Assembly: GCA_900551075.1 (NCBI GenBank)
Contig: URVB01000010.1
Span: 1 to 64,000 of the forward strand
Length of the DNA stretch: 64,000 bases
Direction: 5' to 3'
Source of the DNA: an uncultured Blautia sp.
GTDB taxonomy: Bacteria > Bacillota > Clostridia > Lachnospirales > Lachnospiraceae
Shown here: piece by piece, positions 15,489 through 24,835 of the stretch
Layout: each line of letters starts with the position of its first letter
Numbering within the stretch: position 1 is the first letter of the stretch
Program-made: the position numbers and the translations under genes
Notes under the pieces: model-generated
What the model was told of the DNA's origin: nothing
Database searches by the model: none
Seen by the model: the letters and a program-made list of their open reading frames with translations, nothing else

Positions 15489-15510
15489 TTCCTTTTACAC
15501 ATGTTACGAT
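15482..15510 (+). promoter_or_regulatory. promoter of the molbindin/regulator pair, overlapping the modA -35
   Basis: TTGTCA at 15482-15487, 17-bp spacer, TACGAT at 15505-15510. Polymerase on one promoter would exclude it from the other, so a single bound regulator could control both directions. Confidence 0.6.
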
Positions 15511-15544
15511 AAAAGAAATAAACAGAAAATGAGGTTAATAAAAA

Positions 15545-15757
15545 ATGAAATTAAGTGCACGAAATCAGTTAAAAGGAAAAGTGACAGGCATCAATAAAGG
15601 AGCTGTAAATTCCATTGTGTCCATTGACATCGGCGGCGGTAATATCATCGTAGCTACGATCTCCTGCGCGGCCGTTGAGGAACTGAATCTGGAAGTCGGC
15701 TCCGATGCCTATGCGGTTATCAAAGCAACAAACGTTATGGTGGGAATCGATGAATAA
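15545..15757 (+). CDS. molbindin (Mop/TOBE domain protein)
   Basis: 70 residues, a single Mop domain: MKLSARNQLKGKVTGINKGAVNSIV, then the central ISCAAVEELNL and the terminal AVIKATNVMVGID. Members form hexamers that store or sequester molybdate or tungstate in the cytoplasm. It is divergent from modABC and overlaps the next gene by 8 bp, so it is co-translated with the presumed molybdate regulator. GAGG lies a little far (about 9-12 nt) from the ATG. Confidence 0.9.
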   Translation: MKLSARNQLKGKVTGINKGAVNSIVSIDIGGGNIIVATISCAAVEELNLEVGSDAYAVIKATNVMVGIDE

Positions 15758-16673
15758 GCTTTATACCGCTCAGGAAGTGGCCGAAAAGCTCAAGATCAGG
15801 AAAACTACGGTTTACGAATTAATTAAAAGAGGAGAATTGAATTCCTCCAAAATCGGCAAACAGCTCCGCATCAGCGACGACCAGCTCATGCAGTACCTGC
15901 ATGGCTCCAGAACAGATGCGGCAATGCCGCTCCGCCTGCCGGATGCCCAGCCGGAAAGCTCTCTTCTGAAGAGAGACTATCTTCTGTATTCCAGCGGACT
16001 GATTCTAAGCGGTCAGACCTCTCCTGCCCTGGAGCTGCTCTGCACACAGATGTCTATTCACCCCCAGGGAATGCCTGTGCTTCAATCCCATATGAATACA
16101 TATAACGGTTTGTATTCTTTGTATTTTGACAAGGCACATGTGGCTGCTGCAAGCCTTCCTCCGGAAAATCTGAAAATTCTCATCCCGGGTATTTCGGTTG
16201 CCGCGGTTTGTCTTTATGAATATCCTGTGGGCTTTTTTGTGCTGAAGGGAAATCCCAAAAATATACTTACTTTCCGGGATCTCACCCGCGCGGACGTTAT
16301 ACTGGCAAACCGCGAAAAAGGCAGTACCCGCCGGATTTATCTGGATGGAGAGCTAAAAAAAGCAGGAATTTCTCCTGCAGATATTTCCGGTTATCGAAAA
16401 GAACTGGTCTCCGACCTTTCCACTGCCGCTGCCGTGATCAACCATAAGGCAGACACCGCGTTAGGAGAGGAATACATTTCCCGTCAATCTCCGGAACTTG
16501 AATTTATTCCGCTGAATCGGCTTCCCATGTTTTTGGTCATGGAAACCTCCTCCCTTCAAAAGCCGGGAATTCCGGCCATGATCGATATCATACGTTCGGA
16601 AGACTTCAAAACAAGCCTCCATAACCAAACCGGATATGATATCAGCCGCACAGGTGAAATTTTATATCTATGA
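15750..16673 (+). CDS. HTH / PBP-like fusion regulator, probable molybdate-responsive
   Basis: 307 residues from the ATG at 15750; the frame extends upstream, but those codons lie within molbindin and the family-like sequence starts at MNKLYTAQEVAEKLKI. Residues 4-50 are an excisionase/MerR-type winged helix (KTTVYELIKRGELNSSKIGKQLRIS). Residues about 90-300 are a periplasmic-binding-protein-like domain of the kind found in molybdate regulators of Clostridia. This architecture replaces ModE: the PBP-like part would bind molybdate or a molybdopterin precursor and the HTH would control the divergent modABC promoter. The role is inferred from architecture and position. Confidence 0.8.
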   Translation: MNKLYTAQEVAEKLKIRKTTVYELIKRGELNSSKIGKQLRISDDQLMQYLHGSRTDAAMPLRLPDAQPESSLLKRDYLLYSSGLILSGQTSPALELLCTQMSIHPQGMPVLQSHMNTYNGLYSLYFDKAHVAAASLPPENLKILIPGISVAAVCLYEYPVGFFVLKGNPKNILTFRDLTRADVILANREKGSTRRIYLDGELKKAGISPADISGYRKELVSDLSTAAAVINHKADTALGEEYISRQSPELEFIPLNRLPMFLVMETSSLQKPGIPAMIDIIRSEDFKTSLHNQTGYDISRTGEILYL

Positions 16674-16695
16674 ATTTCACCTGTGCCGAAAGATC

Positions 16696-16730
16696 AGCAG
16701 GAGCCGGTGCATTTGCGCCGGCTCCTGCTT
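16696..16730 (+). terminator. terminator between convergent genes
   Basis: 15-bp stem AGCAGGAGCCGGTGC with GCGCCGGCTCCTGCT (one G-U pair), ATTT loop, pyrimidine-rich tail. It ends the molbindin/regulator transcript. Confidence 0.7.
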
Positions 16731-16753
16731 CCTTCCATGAGAAAAAGAATCTC

Positions 16754-17605
16754 TTATTCTTCGCTCCACTCTCCGTTTTCATCCCAGACAACCCCGCTAT
16801 CATAACTTTCATCATAGTCGGAATCCTCTTCTTCTACATAATCCTCCCCATCATCATAGTCCTCTTCATAGCCATAGTCATCTTCATCGTAGTCATTTCC
16901 CCCACCTTCGTATTCTTCCTCAGCATCATAATCATTGTCATAATCATTGTCATAATCATTGTTCTCATCATAGTCTTCATCAGAACCGTTTCCGGAATCG
17001 TGACCAGAATCATCGCTGTTATCGGATTCATCCCTGCCAACAGACTTAACGCTGTCATCAGAGCTCTGTGAGGTGTCCTTTGTATTCTTCTCTTTTTTTT
17101 CCGAAATACTCATATACTTCAAAAATGCAGCATCACCCTCCGTGGCAAGAGTCGCCTTCTCCATGTCCTCCAGCTCTAAGCTGTACATCTCATAGGAAGC
17201 TCCATCTGCCGTTACAACCTTCATATCATAGGAAGCCTCTTCTTTAGAATCCGCCGGTGTATAGAACATCTGAACCTGCTCCGCAGTCTTTACAGAGGCT
17301 TCTGCCGATACCATATTTTTTCCCCAATCTTCACTTCCGTTTGTTTTGACATAAATCTCGCGCAATACGGAGCCTGTGCTGTTTGTGAGGTAAATAAATT
17401 TAGACTGTGTTGTTTTCACACCGATCACTCTCGGTGCCGGTGTGGAAGTAGGCGCGGGTGTTGCCGTAGGCGGAGCAACTGTTGGTGTTGCTGTAGGTGC
17501 CGGTGTCGGCGTAATCTCGACTTTTTCTTCCTTTTTTCCACAGCCTGATGCCGTCAGCATCAACGCTGCACATACCGTTAACATTACTTTTACTGATTTA
17601 TTCAT
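16754..17605 (-). CDS. putative lipoprotein with a Pro/Thr linker and an Asp/Tyr-rich acidic tail
   Basis: 283 residues, family not recognised. The lipobox LTASGC at about residues 17-22 predicts membrane anchoring. It is followed by a Pro/Thr/Ala linker (about 30-58), a compact domain of about 110 residues (VIGVKTTQSKFIYLTNSTGSVL..., with DMKVVTADGASYEMY), and a very acidic tail of about 110 residues made of Asp, Glu, Tyr, Asn, Ser and Gly with repeated DNDYDND units. The tail suggests calcium or wall binding, or an extended spacer (inference). AGGAGG sits 5 nt from the ATG. It lies 46 bp downstream of glpK on the same strand and could be co-transcribed. Confidence 0.7.
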   Translation of the reverse strand: MNKSVKVMLTVCAALMLTASGCGKKEEKVEITPTPAPTATPTVAPPTATPAPTSTPAPRVIGVKTTQSKFIYLTNSTGSVLREIYVKTNGSEDWGKNMVSAEASVKTAEQVQMFYTPADSKEEASYDMKVVTADGASYEMYSLELEDMEKATLATEGDAAFLKYMSISEKKEKNTKDTSQSSDDSVKSVGRDESDNSDDSGHDSGNGSDEDYDENNDYDNDYDNDYDAEEEYEGGGNDYDEDDYGYEEDYDDGEDYVEEEDSDYDESYDSGVVWDENGEWSEE

Positions 17606-17651
17606 ATTTTCCTCCTAACGCTGTCTCCGGGACAGCAAACTTATTCCTGCA

Positions 17652-19148
17652 TTATTCTTCTCTGGCCCACCCAAAGGTACAACGCACGGCCTTTTTCCAG
17701 CCCTTCAGAAGCTCCTGCCTGTATTCTTTTGTAACAGAAGGAGTAAATTCCCGCTCTTTCCTCCAATTCAGCTTGACTTCCTGCACATCCTTCCAGAATC
17801 CTGTCGCAAGTCCTGCAAGATACGCCGCACCCAAAGCCGTTGTCTCAATACAGCTCGGACGCACAACCTCTGCGTCCAGTATATCTGCCTGGAACTGCAT
17901 CAGGAAGTTATTCGCACTCGCCCCACCGTCCACACGCAGAGAATTCAGCTTCACACCTGCATCCATCTGCATAGCCGTAATCACATCCTGCACCTGATAT
18001 GCAAGGGATTCTACAGTTGCACGGATCAGGTGTGCTTTTCCTGCACCTCTGGTCAGCCCCAGAACCGCTCCCCTTGCATATTGATCCCAATAAGGAGCTC
18101 CAAGCCCGGTAAATGCGGGCACTACATAAACACCGTTCGTATCCGGCACAGACAAACAGTACCGCTCTGATTCCGGCGCATTCTCCAAAATCTCTACCTC
18201 GTCCCTCAGCCACTGGATCGCAGCTCCCGCAACAAACACACTGCCCTCAAGCGCATAGCCCGGCGTACCATCCGAATTGACTGCAATCGTAGTCAAAAGC
18301 CCATTTTCTGATCTGACCGCCTTATTTCCGGTATGCATCAAAAGAAAGCAGCCGGTTCCGTATGTATTTTTTACATCGCCTGCGTTGAAACAGCACTGCC
18401 CGAACAGTGCGGACTGCTGGTCTCCGGCGGCCCCGGCAATCGGTATTCTGCCCCCGATCAGGTTTTCATTTGTATAGCCGTAAATACAACTGCTCGGTTT
18501 TACCTCCGGCAGCATACACTTCGGAATCTTAAGCTTTTCCAGGATTTCATCATCCCACTGCTTTTTGCGGATATCAAACAGCATGGTACGTGACGCATTC
18601 GTGTAGTCTGTCACATGAACCTCGCCCTTCGTCAGCTTCCAGATCAGCCAGGTATCCACAGTTCCAAAAAGCATCTCGCCCCTCTCGGCAGCCTCCCGTG
18701 CACCATGCACATAATCCAGTATCCATTTCACCTTTGTTGCGGAAAAATACGCATCTGGAATCAATCCGGTCTTCTCACGGATTTTTTCCGTATAGCCCTC
18801 CCTTTCCAATTGCTCGATCATGTCTGCAGTGCGGCGGCACTGCCATACAATTGCCGGATAAACAGGATTCCCTGTTCTTTTGTCCCATACGATTGTTGTT
18901 TCCCTTTGATTGGTAATACCTATAGCTTCTATGTCTCCTGCATCTGCGCCAATCTTACCCATAGCTTCAATAGCAACCGCCATCTGAGATGACCAGATTT
19001 CATGCGGATCATGCTCAACCCAGCCGGGCTGCGGATAATACTGGGTAAACTCCTTCTGTGCCACACTGCACATGTTTCCCTGTTTGTCAAACAGAATACA
19101 CCTCGAGCTGGTAGTCCCCTGATCCAGCGCCATCACATATTTCCCCAT
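17652..19148 (-). CDS. glpK: glycerol kinase
   Basis: 498 residues, full length for the FGGY family. It has the N-terminal phosphate-binding motif ALDQGTTSSRCILFD, ITNQRETTIVWD, the substrate-region segment WILDYVHGARE, and the C-terminal GLRVDGG-like motif (SLRVDGGASANNFLMQFQADIL). It converts glycerol and ATP to sn-glycerol 3-phosphate. No glpF or glpD is adjacent; uppP is 46 bp upstream and the acidic lipoprotein 46 bp downstream on the same strand. GGAGG is 8 nt from the ATG. Confidence 0.97.
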   Translation of the reverse strand: MGKYVMALDQGTTSSRCILFDKQGNMCSVAQKEFTQYYPQPGWVEHDPHEIWSSQMAVAIEAMGKIGADAGDIEAIGITNQRETTIVWDKRTGNPVYPAIVWQCRRTADMIEQLEREGYTEKIREKTGLIPDAYFSATKVKWILDYVHGAREAAERGEMLFGTVDTWLIWKLTKGEVHVTDYTNASRTMLFDIRKKQWDDEILEKLKIPKCMLPEVKPSSCIYGYTNENLIGGRIPIAGAAGDQQSALFGQCCFNAGDVKNTYGTGCFLLMHTGNKAVRSENGLLTTIAVNSDGTPGYALEGSVFVAGAAIQWLRDEVEILENAPESERYCLSVPDTNGVYVVPAFTGLGAPYWDQYARGAVLGLTRGAGKAHLIRATVESLAYQVQDVITAMQMDAGVKLNSLRVDGGASANNFLMQFQADILDAEVVRPSCIETTALGAAYLAGLATGFWKDVQEVKLNWRKEREFTPSVTKEYRQELLKGWKKAVRCTFGWAREE

Positions 19149-19194
19149 GACCCATTCCTCCGTTCTCTATTTCCTGTGCTTTTATGCCCCACAC

Positions 19195-20097
19195 CTAACC
19201 CAGGAAGTTTTTGCCGATGAAATATCCCAGAACCAAAATGCCAAGGATAATTCTGTACCAGCCAAAAACTTTAAAATCATGCCTTTTAATATAACCCATC
19301 AGAAATTTAATAGCAAATACAGAAACCACAAAAGCTACTACAATTCCAGCTACCAATATCATAACTTCGCCACTTGTAAAAGTAAATCCAAACTTCAATA
19401 ATTTCAGCAGACTCGCTCCGAACATGACCGGGATTGCCAAAAAGAAGGTAAATTCCGCCGCCACCGTACGGGAAACTCCTGCCAGAATCCCACCGATTAT
19501 GGTAGAACCGGAACGGGAGGTTCCCGGCACTACAGAAAGCACCTGGAACAGACCGATCAAAAATGCGGTTTTGAAGCTCATATCCTTTAAGGATGTGCAG
19601 ACGGGCTTTCTTCTCTTATTGTAATTCTCAATTAAAATAAACAACACACCATAAACAATCAGTGCAACCGCCACCACTACATAATTATTGAATTTCTCCT
19701 CGATCACATCATTGAACGGCAGGGCTATGAGGATCGTAGGCACGCAAGCCACAAAAATCTTAAACCAGAGAATCCATTTCTCTTTGTCGCAGAACCGTTC
19801 CACAAAGGTCAGAATCCCTCTGGACACTGCCGGTTGTTTGGCAAGTGCCGCTTGTGTCCTCTTCGGAATCTCCCTGATATAAAAAGGCCACAATTTATTC
19901 CAGTACAATACCACAACCGCCAGAATTGCACCAAGCTGAATCACAACCAGAAAAAAATCTTTGAAGTCCTGACTCATATTCAGTTTGATAAACTCATCCA
20001 CCAGAATCATATGTCCGGTGCTGCTGATGGGCAGCCATTCGGTGATACCCTCTACAATACCCAGGATAACCACCTTGATCAATTCCAAAATATCCAT
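19195..20097 (-). CDS. uppP: undecaprenyl-diphosphatase (BacA/UppP)
   Basis: 300 residues from the ATG at 20097; an in-frame ATG 21 bp upstream overlaps the AGAGGAGG ribosome site and is less likely. It is a polytopic membrane protein with both family signatures: EGITEWLPISSTGHM near the N-terminus and PGTSRSGSTIIGG in the second half, which hold the catalytic Glu, Ser and Arg residues. It recycles undecaprenyl pyrophosphate to the monophosphate carrier needed for peptidoglycan and for the polysaccharide pathway elsewhere in this window, and gives bacitracin tolerance. Confidence 0.96.
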   Translation of the reverse strand: MDILELIKVVILGIVEGITEWLPISSTGHMILVDEFIKLNMSQDFKDFFLVVIQLGAILAVVVLYWNKLWPFYIREIPKRTQAALAKQPAVSRGILTFVERFCDKEKWILWFKIFVACVPTILIALPFNDVIEEKFNNYVVVAVALIVYGVLFILIENYNKRRKPVCTSLKDMSFKTAFLIGLFQVLSVVPGTSRSGSTIIGGILAGVSRTVAAEFTFFLAIPVMFGASLLKLLKFGFTFTSGEVMILVAGIVVAFVVSVFAIKFLMGYIKRHDFKVFGWYRIILGILVLGYFIGKNFLG

Positions 20098-20134
20098 AAA
20101 ACCTCCTCTTACTTCCAATCTGTATTCCTTTTAA

Positions 20135-20163
20135 ATTATATCAAAGAATACTCCTTAATTCAC
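20135..20163 (-). promoter_or_regulatory. probable uppP promoter
   Basis: On the minus strand GTGAAT (20163-20158), 17-bp spacer, TATAAT (20140-20135). The -10 is perfect, the -35 weak. Confidence 0.5.
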
Positions 20164-20187
20164 CCTTTTTTGTAATCTTTATATTAT

Positions 20188-20234
20188 GAAACAGGAAAGG
20201 ACCAGCCGCCCTCGCATGTCAGGCGTCCTGGTCC
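20188..20234 (-). terminator. terminator of the carAB operon
   Basis: On the minus strand GGACCAG (20234-20228) pairs with CTGGTCC (20205-20199), with an inner GC stem, then TTTCCTGTTTC. It lies about 90 bp beyond carB and just upstream of the uppP promoter. Confidence 0.65.
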
Positions 20235-20321
20235 CTGTTCATCTCCTTCTTGTCTGCAGGCGCAGGCAATTTAAAACCGGCTGCTGTCCACAATCTGACA
20301 TCTGTGAATAATAACGAAAAC

Positions 20322-23300
20322 CTACCTGTTATCAATCGTCGCAATATCAATCAGCGTCAAATTATTCAAATCCGTATTCTCAAGACTCGTCACCAGCGCT
20401 TCCGCAGTGTCCAGAGAGGTCAGCACATTCACGCCTGTTTCAATCGCGTTTCTTCGAATCACAAAACCATCCTTCTGATGCTCTACGCCCTGCGGCGGTG
20501 TGTCGATAACGACGTCGATCTTATGACCCAGAATCAAATCCATGAGATTCGGTGCCGGCTGCTCCAGTTTATTGGTGCGGATTACTTTAATACCGTTCTC
20601 CTTCAGAACCCTGGCTGTGCCTCTGGTCGCATAAATACGGTAGCCCTGGGCTTCGAACCTTCTGGCAACCGGAATAATTTCCTGCTTATCTTCATCCTTT
20701 ACCGTAATGATCATATTTCTATGCTTCGGAAGCCTGATTCCTGCTCCGAGGAATGCCTTATACAGTGCCTCATTAAAGGTTTCCGCAATGCCGAGACACT
20801 CACCTGTGGATTTCATCTCCGGTCCAAGGCTGATATCTGCTCCGCGAATCTTCTCAAAGGAAAATACCGGCATTTTAATTGCTATATACTTTGCCTCCGG
20901 CTGCAAGCCCGGCTCATAGCCCAGTTCCTTCAGTTTATGCCCCAGAATTACCTTCGTTGCCAGCGGAACGATCGGAATTCCGGTTACCTTGCTGATATAC
21001 GGTACGGTACGGCTGGATCGCGGGTTTACCTCAATCACATAAACCTCTTCCTCACATACAATAAACTGAATGTTGATCATGCCGATGACATGAAGGGCTT
21101 TTGCCAGCCTACGGGTATATTCTGCAATCGTTTCTTTTGCCTTTGCACTGATAGTCCGGGCAGGATATACGGAAATACTGTCACCGGAGTGAATACCCGC
21201 ACGCTCAATATGCTCCATAACCCCCGGAATCAGAATATCCTCACCGTCACAAACAGCATCTACCTCAATTTCCTTGCCCATCAAATATTTGTCAACCAGA
21301 ATCGGATGTTCCTGTGCAATCTGATTGATGATACCGATGTATTCTTCCACATCCTCGTCACTGACTGCAATACGCATACCCTGTCCGCCAAGCACATAGG
21401 AAGGACGCACCAGAACCGGATAGCCAAGCTCCCCGGCAGCCTTCTTTGCTTCCTCAGCGGTAAATACCGTATGTCCCTTCGGACGCGGAATCCGACACTG
21501 TTCCAGAATGCCGTCAAACAGCTCACGGTCCTCCGCGGCATCGACATTTTCTGCGGAGGTTCCAAGTATCTTTACACCCATTTTCATGAGGGCTTCCGTC
21601 AGTTTAATTGCCGTCTGTCCGCCGAACTGCACAACCGCACCGTCCGGCTTCTCGATATTCACAATATTCTCCACATCTTCCGGTGTCAGAGGCTCAAAAT
21701 AAAGCTTGTCTGCAATATCAAAGTCCGTACTTACAGTCTCAGGATTGTTGTTGATGATGATCGTTTCATAGCCTTCCTTTGCAAATGCCCAGGTACAGTG
21801 CACAGAACAGAAGTCAAACTCAATTCCCTGTCCGATGCGGATTGGACCGGAGCCAAGCACCAACACCTTTTTCTTGTCCGGTGTCTGGAAAGCTTCATTC
21901 TCCGTCTCCTGATTGCCGTATACGGAATAGTAATATGGGGTTGCCGCCGCAAATTCCGCAGCACACGTGTCAACCATTTTATAGGCCGCACAGATTCCAT
22001 AACACTTACGCAGCTCTTTGATCTCTGCTTCTGTCTTCCTGCACAAAGCTGCAATGACATAGTCAGGGAATTCCAGACGCTTCGCTTCAAGAAGAAGCTC
22101 TTCAGTCAGCTCCTGCGTTTTCAGCGACTCTTCCATTTCTACTAGAATGGCAATCTTATCAATAAACCAAAGGTCGATCTTCGTAATTTTATGCAGCAGC
22201 TCCTGAGAAATCCCCCTGCGGATTGCCTCCGCAATTTTCCAGATTCTGCGGTCATCCACAATTTTCAGCTCATCCAGCAGCTCTTCTTCAGAAAGATCGC
22301 TGAAATCATAGGACATCAGGCTGTCCACATGCTGCTCCAGAGAACGGATTGCCTTCATCAGCGCCCCTTCAAAATTGTGACAGATACTCATAACCTCTCC
22401 GGTCGCCTTCATCTGTGTAGTCAGTGTCCTCTTAGCAGTAATAAATTTGTCAAACGGCAGACGCGGAATTTTAACCACACAGTAATCCAGCATCGGCTCA
22501 AAGCTTGCATAGGTTTTTCCGGTGATCGCATTCGGAATTTCATCTAAGGTATATCCAAGGGCAATCTTCGCTGCCACCTTGGCAATCGGATATCCGGTGG
22601 CCTTACTTGCCAGCGCAGAGGAACGGCGGCCACGCGGATCCCCCTCAATCACACGGTATTCAAAGCTCTCCGGATGAAGGGCATACTGTACGTTGCATCC
22701 GCCGGTAATACCAAGCTCAGTAATAATATTCAGCGCAGAGGTACGAAGCATCTGATATTCTTTGTCACCCAGCGTCTGAGAAGGTGCCACTACAATGGAA
22801 TCTCCGGTATGCACACCTACCGGGTCAATGTTCTCCATATTACATACAGTAATACAGTTGCCTGCACTGTCCCGCATAACCTCATATTCGATTTCCTTCC
22901 AGCCTGCAATACAGCGTTCTACCAGAACCTCACCTACACGGGAAAGACGCAGGCCGTTTTCCAGGATTTCACGCAGCTCGTATTCGTTATTTGCAATACC
23001 TCCGCCGCTTCCGCCCAAAGTATAAGCCGGACGAAGTACAACCGGATAGCCGATTGTATTCGTGAACGCCAGGCCCTCTTCAACAGTGGTCACTACCCTG
23101 GAGGCCGCCACCGGCTCACCGATTTTTTCCATGGTATCCTTAAATTCCTGACGGTCCTCGGCCTTCTTAATGGTTTCCGCGGTTGTACCGATCAGACGCA
23201 CCTTGTGTTCCTTCAGAAAGCCTTTTTCTTCCAGTTCCATGGCAAGATTCAGACCTGCCTGTCCGCCAAGGGTCGGAAGAACGCTGTCCGGCTTTTCCTT

Positions 23301-23537
23301 CAGGATCAACTGTTCCACAACTTCTACAGTCAGAGGCTCAATATAAACTCTGTCTGCGATATCCTTATCTGTCATGATGGTCGCCGGATTGGAGTTCAGA
23401 AGAACAACCTCCATACCTTCTTCCTTCAGGGAACGGCATGCCTGTGTACCTGCATAATCAAACTCTGCGGCCTGCCCGATAATGATCGGACCGGAACCGA
23501 TGACCAGGACTTTTTTAATATCTGTATTTCTCGGCAT
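20322..23537 (-). CDS. carB: carbamoyl-phosphate synthase large subunit
   Basis: 1071 residues, standard length. It carries two homologous carboxyphosphate/carbamate kinase halves, each starting with the GSGPI motif (VLVIGSGPIIIGQAAEFDYAG and VLVLGSGPIRIGQGIEFDFC), each with an ATP-grasp core, and a C-terminal MGS-like allosteric domain (DVVIDTPPQGVEHQKDGFVIRR). With CarA it makes carbamoyl phosphate from glutamine-derived ammonia, bicarbonate and two ATP for arginine and pyrimidine synthesis. The start overlaps the carA stop by one base. No frameshift or gap is visible. Confidence 0.98.
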   Translation of the reverse strand: MPRNTDIKKVLVIGSGPIIIGQAAEFDYAGTQACRSLKEEGMEVVLLNSNPATIMTDKDIADRVYIEPLTVEVVEQLILKEKPDSVLPTLGGQAGLNLAMELEEKGFLKEHKVRLIGTTAETIKKAEDRQEFKDTMEKIGEPVAASRVVTTVEEGLAFTNTIGYPVVLRPAYTLGGSGGGIANNEYELREILENGLRLSRVGEVLVERCIAGWKEIEYEVMRDSAGNCITVCNMENIDPVGVHTGDSIVVAPSQTLGDKEYQMLRTSALNIITELGITGGCNVQYALHPESFEYRVIEGDPRGRRSSALASKATGYPIAKVAAKIALGYTLDEIPNAITGKTYASFEPMLDYCVVKIPRLPFDKFITAKRTLTTQMKATGEVMSICHNFEGALMKAIRSLEQHVDSLMSYDFSDLSEEELLDELKIVDDRRIWKIAEAIRRGISQELLHKITKIDLWFIDKIAILVEMEESLKTQELTEELLLEAKRLEFPDYVIAALCRKTEAEIKELRKCYGICAAYKMVDTCAAEFAAATPYYYSVYGNQETENEAFQTPDKKKVLVLGSGPIRIGQGIEFDFCSVHCTWAFAKEGYETIIINNNPETVSTDFDIADKLYFEPLTPEDVENIVNIEKPDGAVVQFGGQTAIKLTEALMKMGVKILGTSAENVDAAEDRELFDGILEQCRIPRPKGHTVFTAEEAKKAAGELGYPVLVRPSYVLGGQGMRIAVSDEDVEEYIGIINQIAQEHPILVDKYLMGKEIEVDAVCDGEDILIPGVMEHIERAGIHSGDSISVYPARTISAKAKETIAEYTRRLAKALHVIGMINIQFIVCEEEVYVIEVNPRSSRTVPYISKVTGIPIVPLATKVILGHKLKELGYEPGLQPEAKYIAIKMPVFSFEKIRGADISLGPEMKSTGECLGIAETFNEALYKAFLGAGIRLPKHRNMIITVKDEDKQEIIPVARRFEAQGYRIYATRGTARVLKENGIKVIRTNKLEQPAPNLMDLILGHKIDVVIDTPPQGVEHQKDGFVIRRNAIETGVNVLTSLDTAEALVTSLENTDLNNLTLIDIATIDNR

Positions 23538-24613
23538 TATCTGTTCCCTCCCATCATTTCCATAAACCTGTCAAATAAGTAACCGGAATCCTGCGGTCCC
23601 GGGCATGCCTCAGGATGGAACTGCACGGTGAAGATATTCCTGCCTTCATAAGTCATGCCTTCATTCGTACCATCATTGACATTCACAAACGCAGGCTTTG
23701 CGATTTTTTTCTCTTCCAGTCCCCGGGCATCCACAACATAGCCGTGATTCTGAGAGGAAATGTAAACTCTTCCTGTTGCAAGGTCCTTCACCGGATGGTT
23801 GCCGCCTCTGTGACCGTATTTCATCCTATGGGTATCTCCGCCTGTAGCCAATGCCATAAGCTGGTGTCCCAGACAGATTGCAAAGATCGGCACATCAGAG
23901 TCATATAATTTTTTAATTTCCTGAATGATAGAGGTACATTCCTTCGGGTCTCCGGGGCCGTTGCTCAGCATAATGCCATCCGGTGCATCCTTCAGGATTT
24001 CCTCTGCCTTAGTAAGCGCCGGATAAATCGTTACCTGACATCCCCTTTCATTAAGAGATTTCGCAATATTGCGTTTTGCGCCAAAATCCATAAGCGCTAC
24101 CTTCGGTCCCTTTCCCTTCAGGACTTCCTTTTCACGGCAGGTAACCCTTTCTACTACTTTTCCTGTTGTATATGCTTTTAAACGGGGGATAATTGCATCT
24201 AAATCATAATTTTCATTGACAGTGATCATGCCGTTCATCGTACCCTTTTCGCGAAGGATCTTCGTCAATGCTCTGGTATCAATTCCGGCAATACCTGGTA
24301 TATCATGTTTGGTTAAGAAATGCTGGATAGTATCCACGCTTCTGAAATTGCTCGGGATACGGGATAATTCTCGGACGATAAAGCCATCAATCCATGGCTT
24401 CCTGGATTCCTGGTCATCATAACAAATTCCGTAATTTCCAATTAGTGGATAGGTCATACAAACCGCTTGTCCGGCATAAGACGGATCCGTCATTACTTCC
24501 AGATAACCCGTCATAGACGTATTAAAGACGATTTCACTGATGACTTCTCGTGTGGAGCCAATACTGGTTCCTGTAAAAACATGGCCATCTTCCAATATCA
24601 GAAATGCTTTCAT
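23537..24613 (-). CDS. carA: carbamoyl-phosphate synthase small (glutaminase) subunit
   Basis: 358 residues. The N-terminal CPSase_sm domain (EDGHVFTGTSIG, then NTSMTGYLEVMTDPSYAGQ) is followed by a class I glutamine amidotransferase with the nucleophile Cys in FAICLGHQLMALA and the His/Glu pair in VQFHPEACPGP. It hydrolyses glutamine and passes ammonia to CarB. AGGGAG precedes the ATG. The leader is only about 35 nt, so there is no room for a PyrR-type attenuator or an arginine leader peptide. Confidence 0.97.
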   Translation of the reverse strand: MKAFLILEDGHVFTGTSIGSTREVISEIVFNTSMTGYLEVMTDPSYAGQAVCMTYPLIGNYGICYDDQESRKPWIDGFIVRELSRIPSNFRSVDTIQHFLTKHDIPGIAGIDTRALTKILREKGTMNGMITVNENYDLDAIIPRLKAYTTGKVVERVTCREKEVLKGKGPKVALMDFGAKRNIAKSLNERGCQVTIYPALTKAEEILKDAPDGIMLSNGPGDPKECTSIIQEIKKLYDSDVPIFAICLGHQLMALATGGDTHRMKYGHRGGNHPVKDLATGRVYISSQNHGYVVDARGLEEKKIAKPAFVNVNDGTNEGMTYEGRNIFTVQFHPEACPGPQDSGYLFDRFMEMMGGNR

Positions 24614-24652
24614 ACAATCTCCCTTTCTCTCATTTTATCCTAAATCTTCAAG

Positions 24653-24681
24653 ATTGTATCACAAGAACTCCTCTTTTTCAA
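24653..24681 (-). promoter_or_regulatory. carAB promoter
   Basis: On the minus strand TTGAAA (24681-24676), 17-bp spacer, TACAAT (24658-24653). Confidence 0.7.
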
Positions 24682-24768
24682 CAGAATCCGTCACTAAAAA
24701 TAATTCTGTCCTACCCAAAATCTTTCTGTGGTCTTTAGAAAAAAATTAAAATTTTTTTATTTTTTCTA

Positions 24769-24797
24769 TTGACATTTTCTTCTAAGTGGGGTATTAT
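24769..24797 (+). promoter_or_regulatory. tRNA-Leu promoter
   Basis: TTGACA at 24769-24774, 17-bp spacer, TATTAT at 24792-24797, about 30 bp before the mature tRNA 5' end. Confidence 0.85.
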
Positions 24798-24835
24798 AGT
24801 CAAGCAGTCGCGAGTGAGCGATTGAACAGAGAAAT

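Noticed and set aside
16670..17071. Hydrophobic plus-strand frame rich in Ile and Val
   Set aside because: It is the complement of the Asp/Asn/Tyr-rich lipoprotein tail; GAT/GAC repeats read as ATC/GTC on the other strand.
20250..22145. A 631-codon open frame on the plus strand opposite carB
   Set aside because: It is antisense to the conserved carB gene, its protein has no family pattern, and the openness follows from carB codon usage.
24613..24660. Pyrimidine attenuator upstream of carA
   Set aside because: Only about 35 nt separate the promoter start point from the ATG, with no hairpin.
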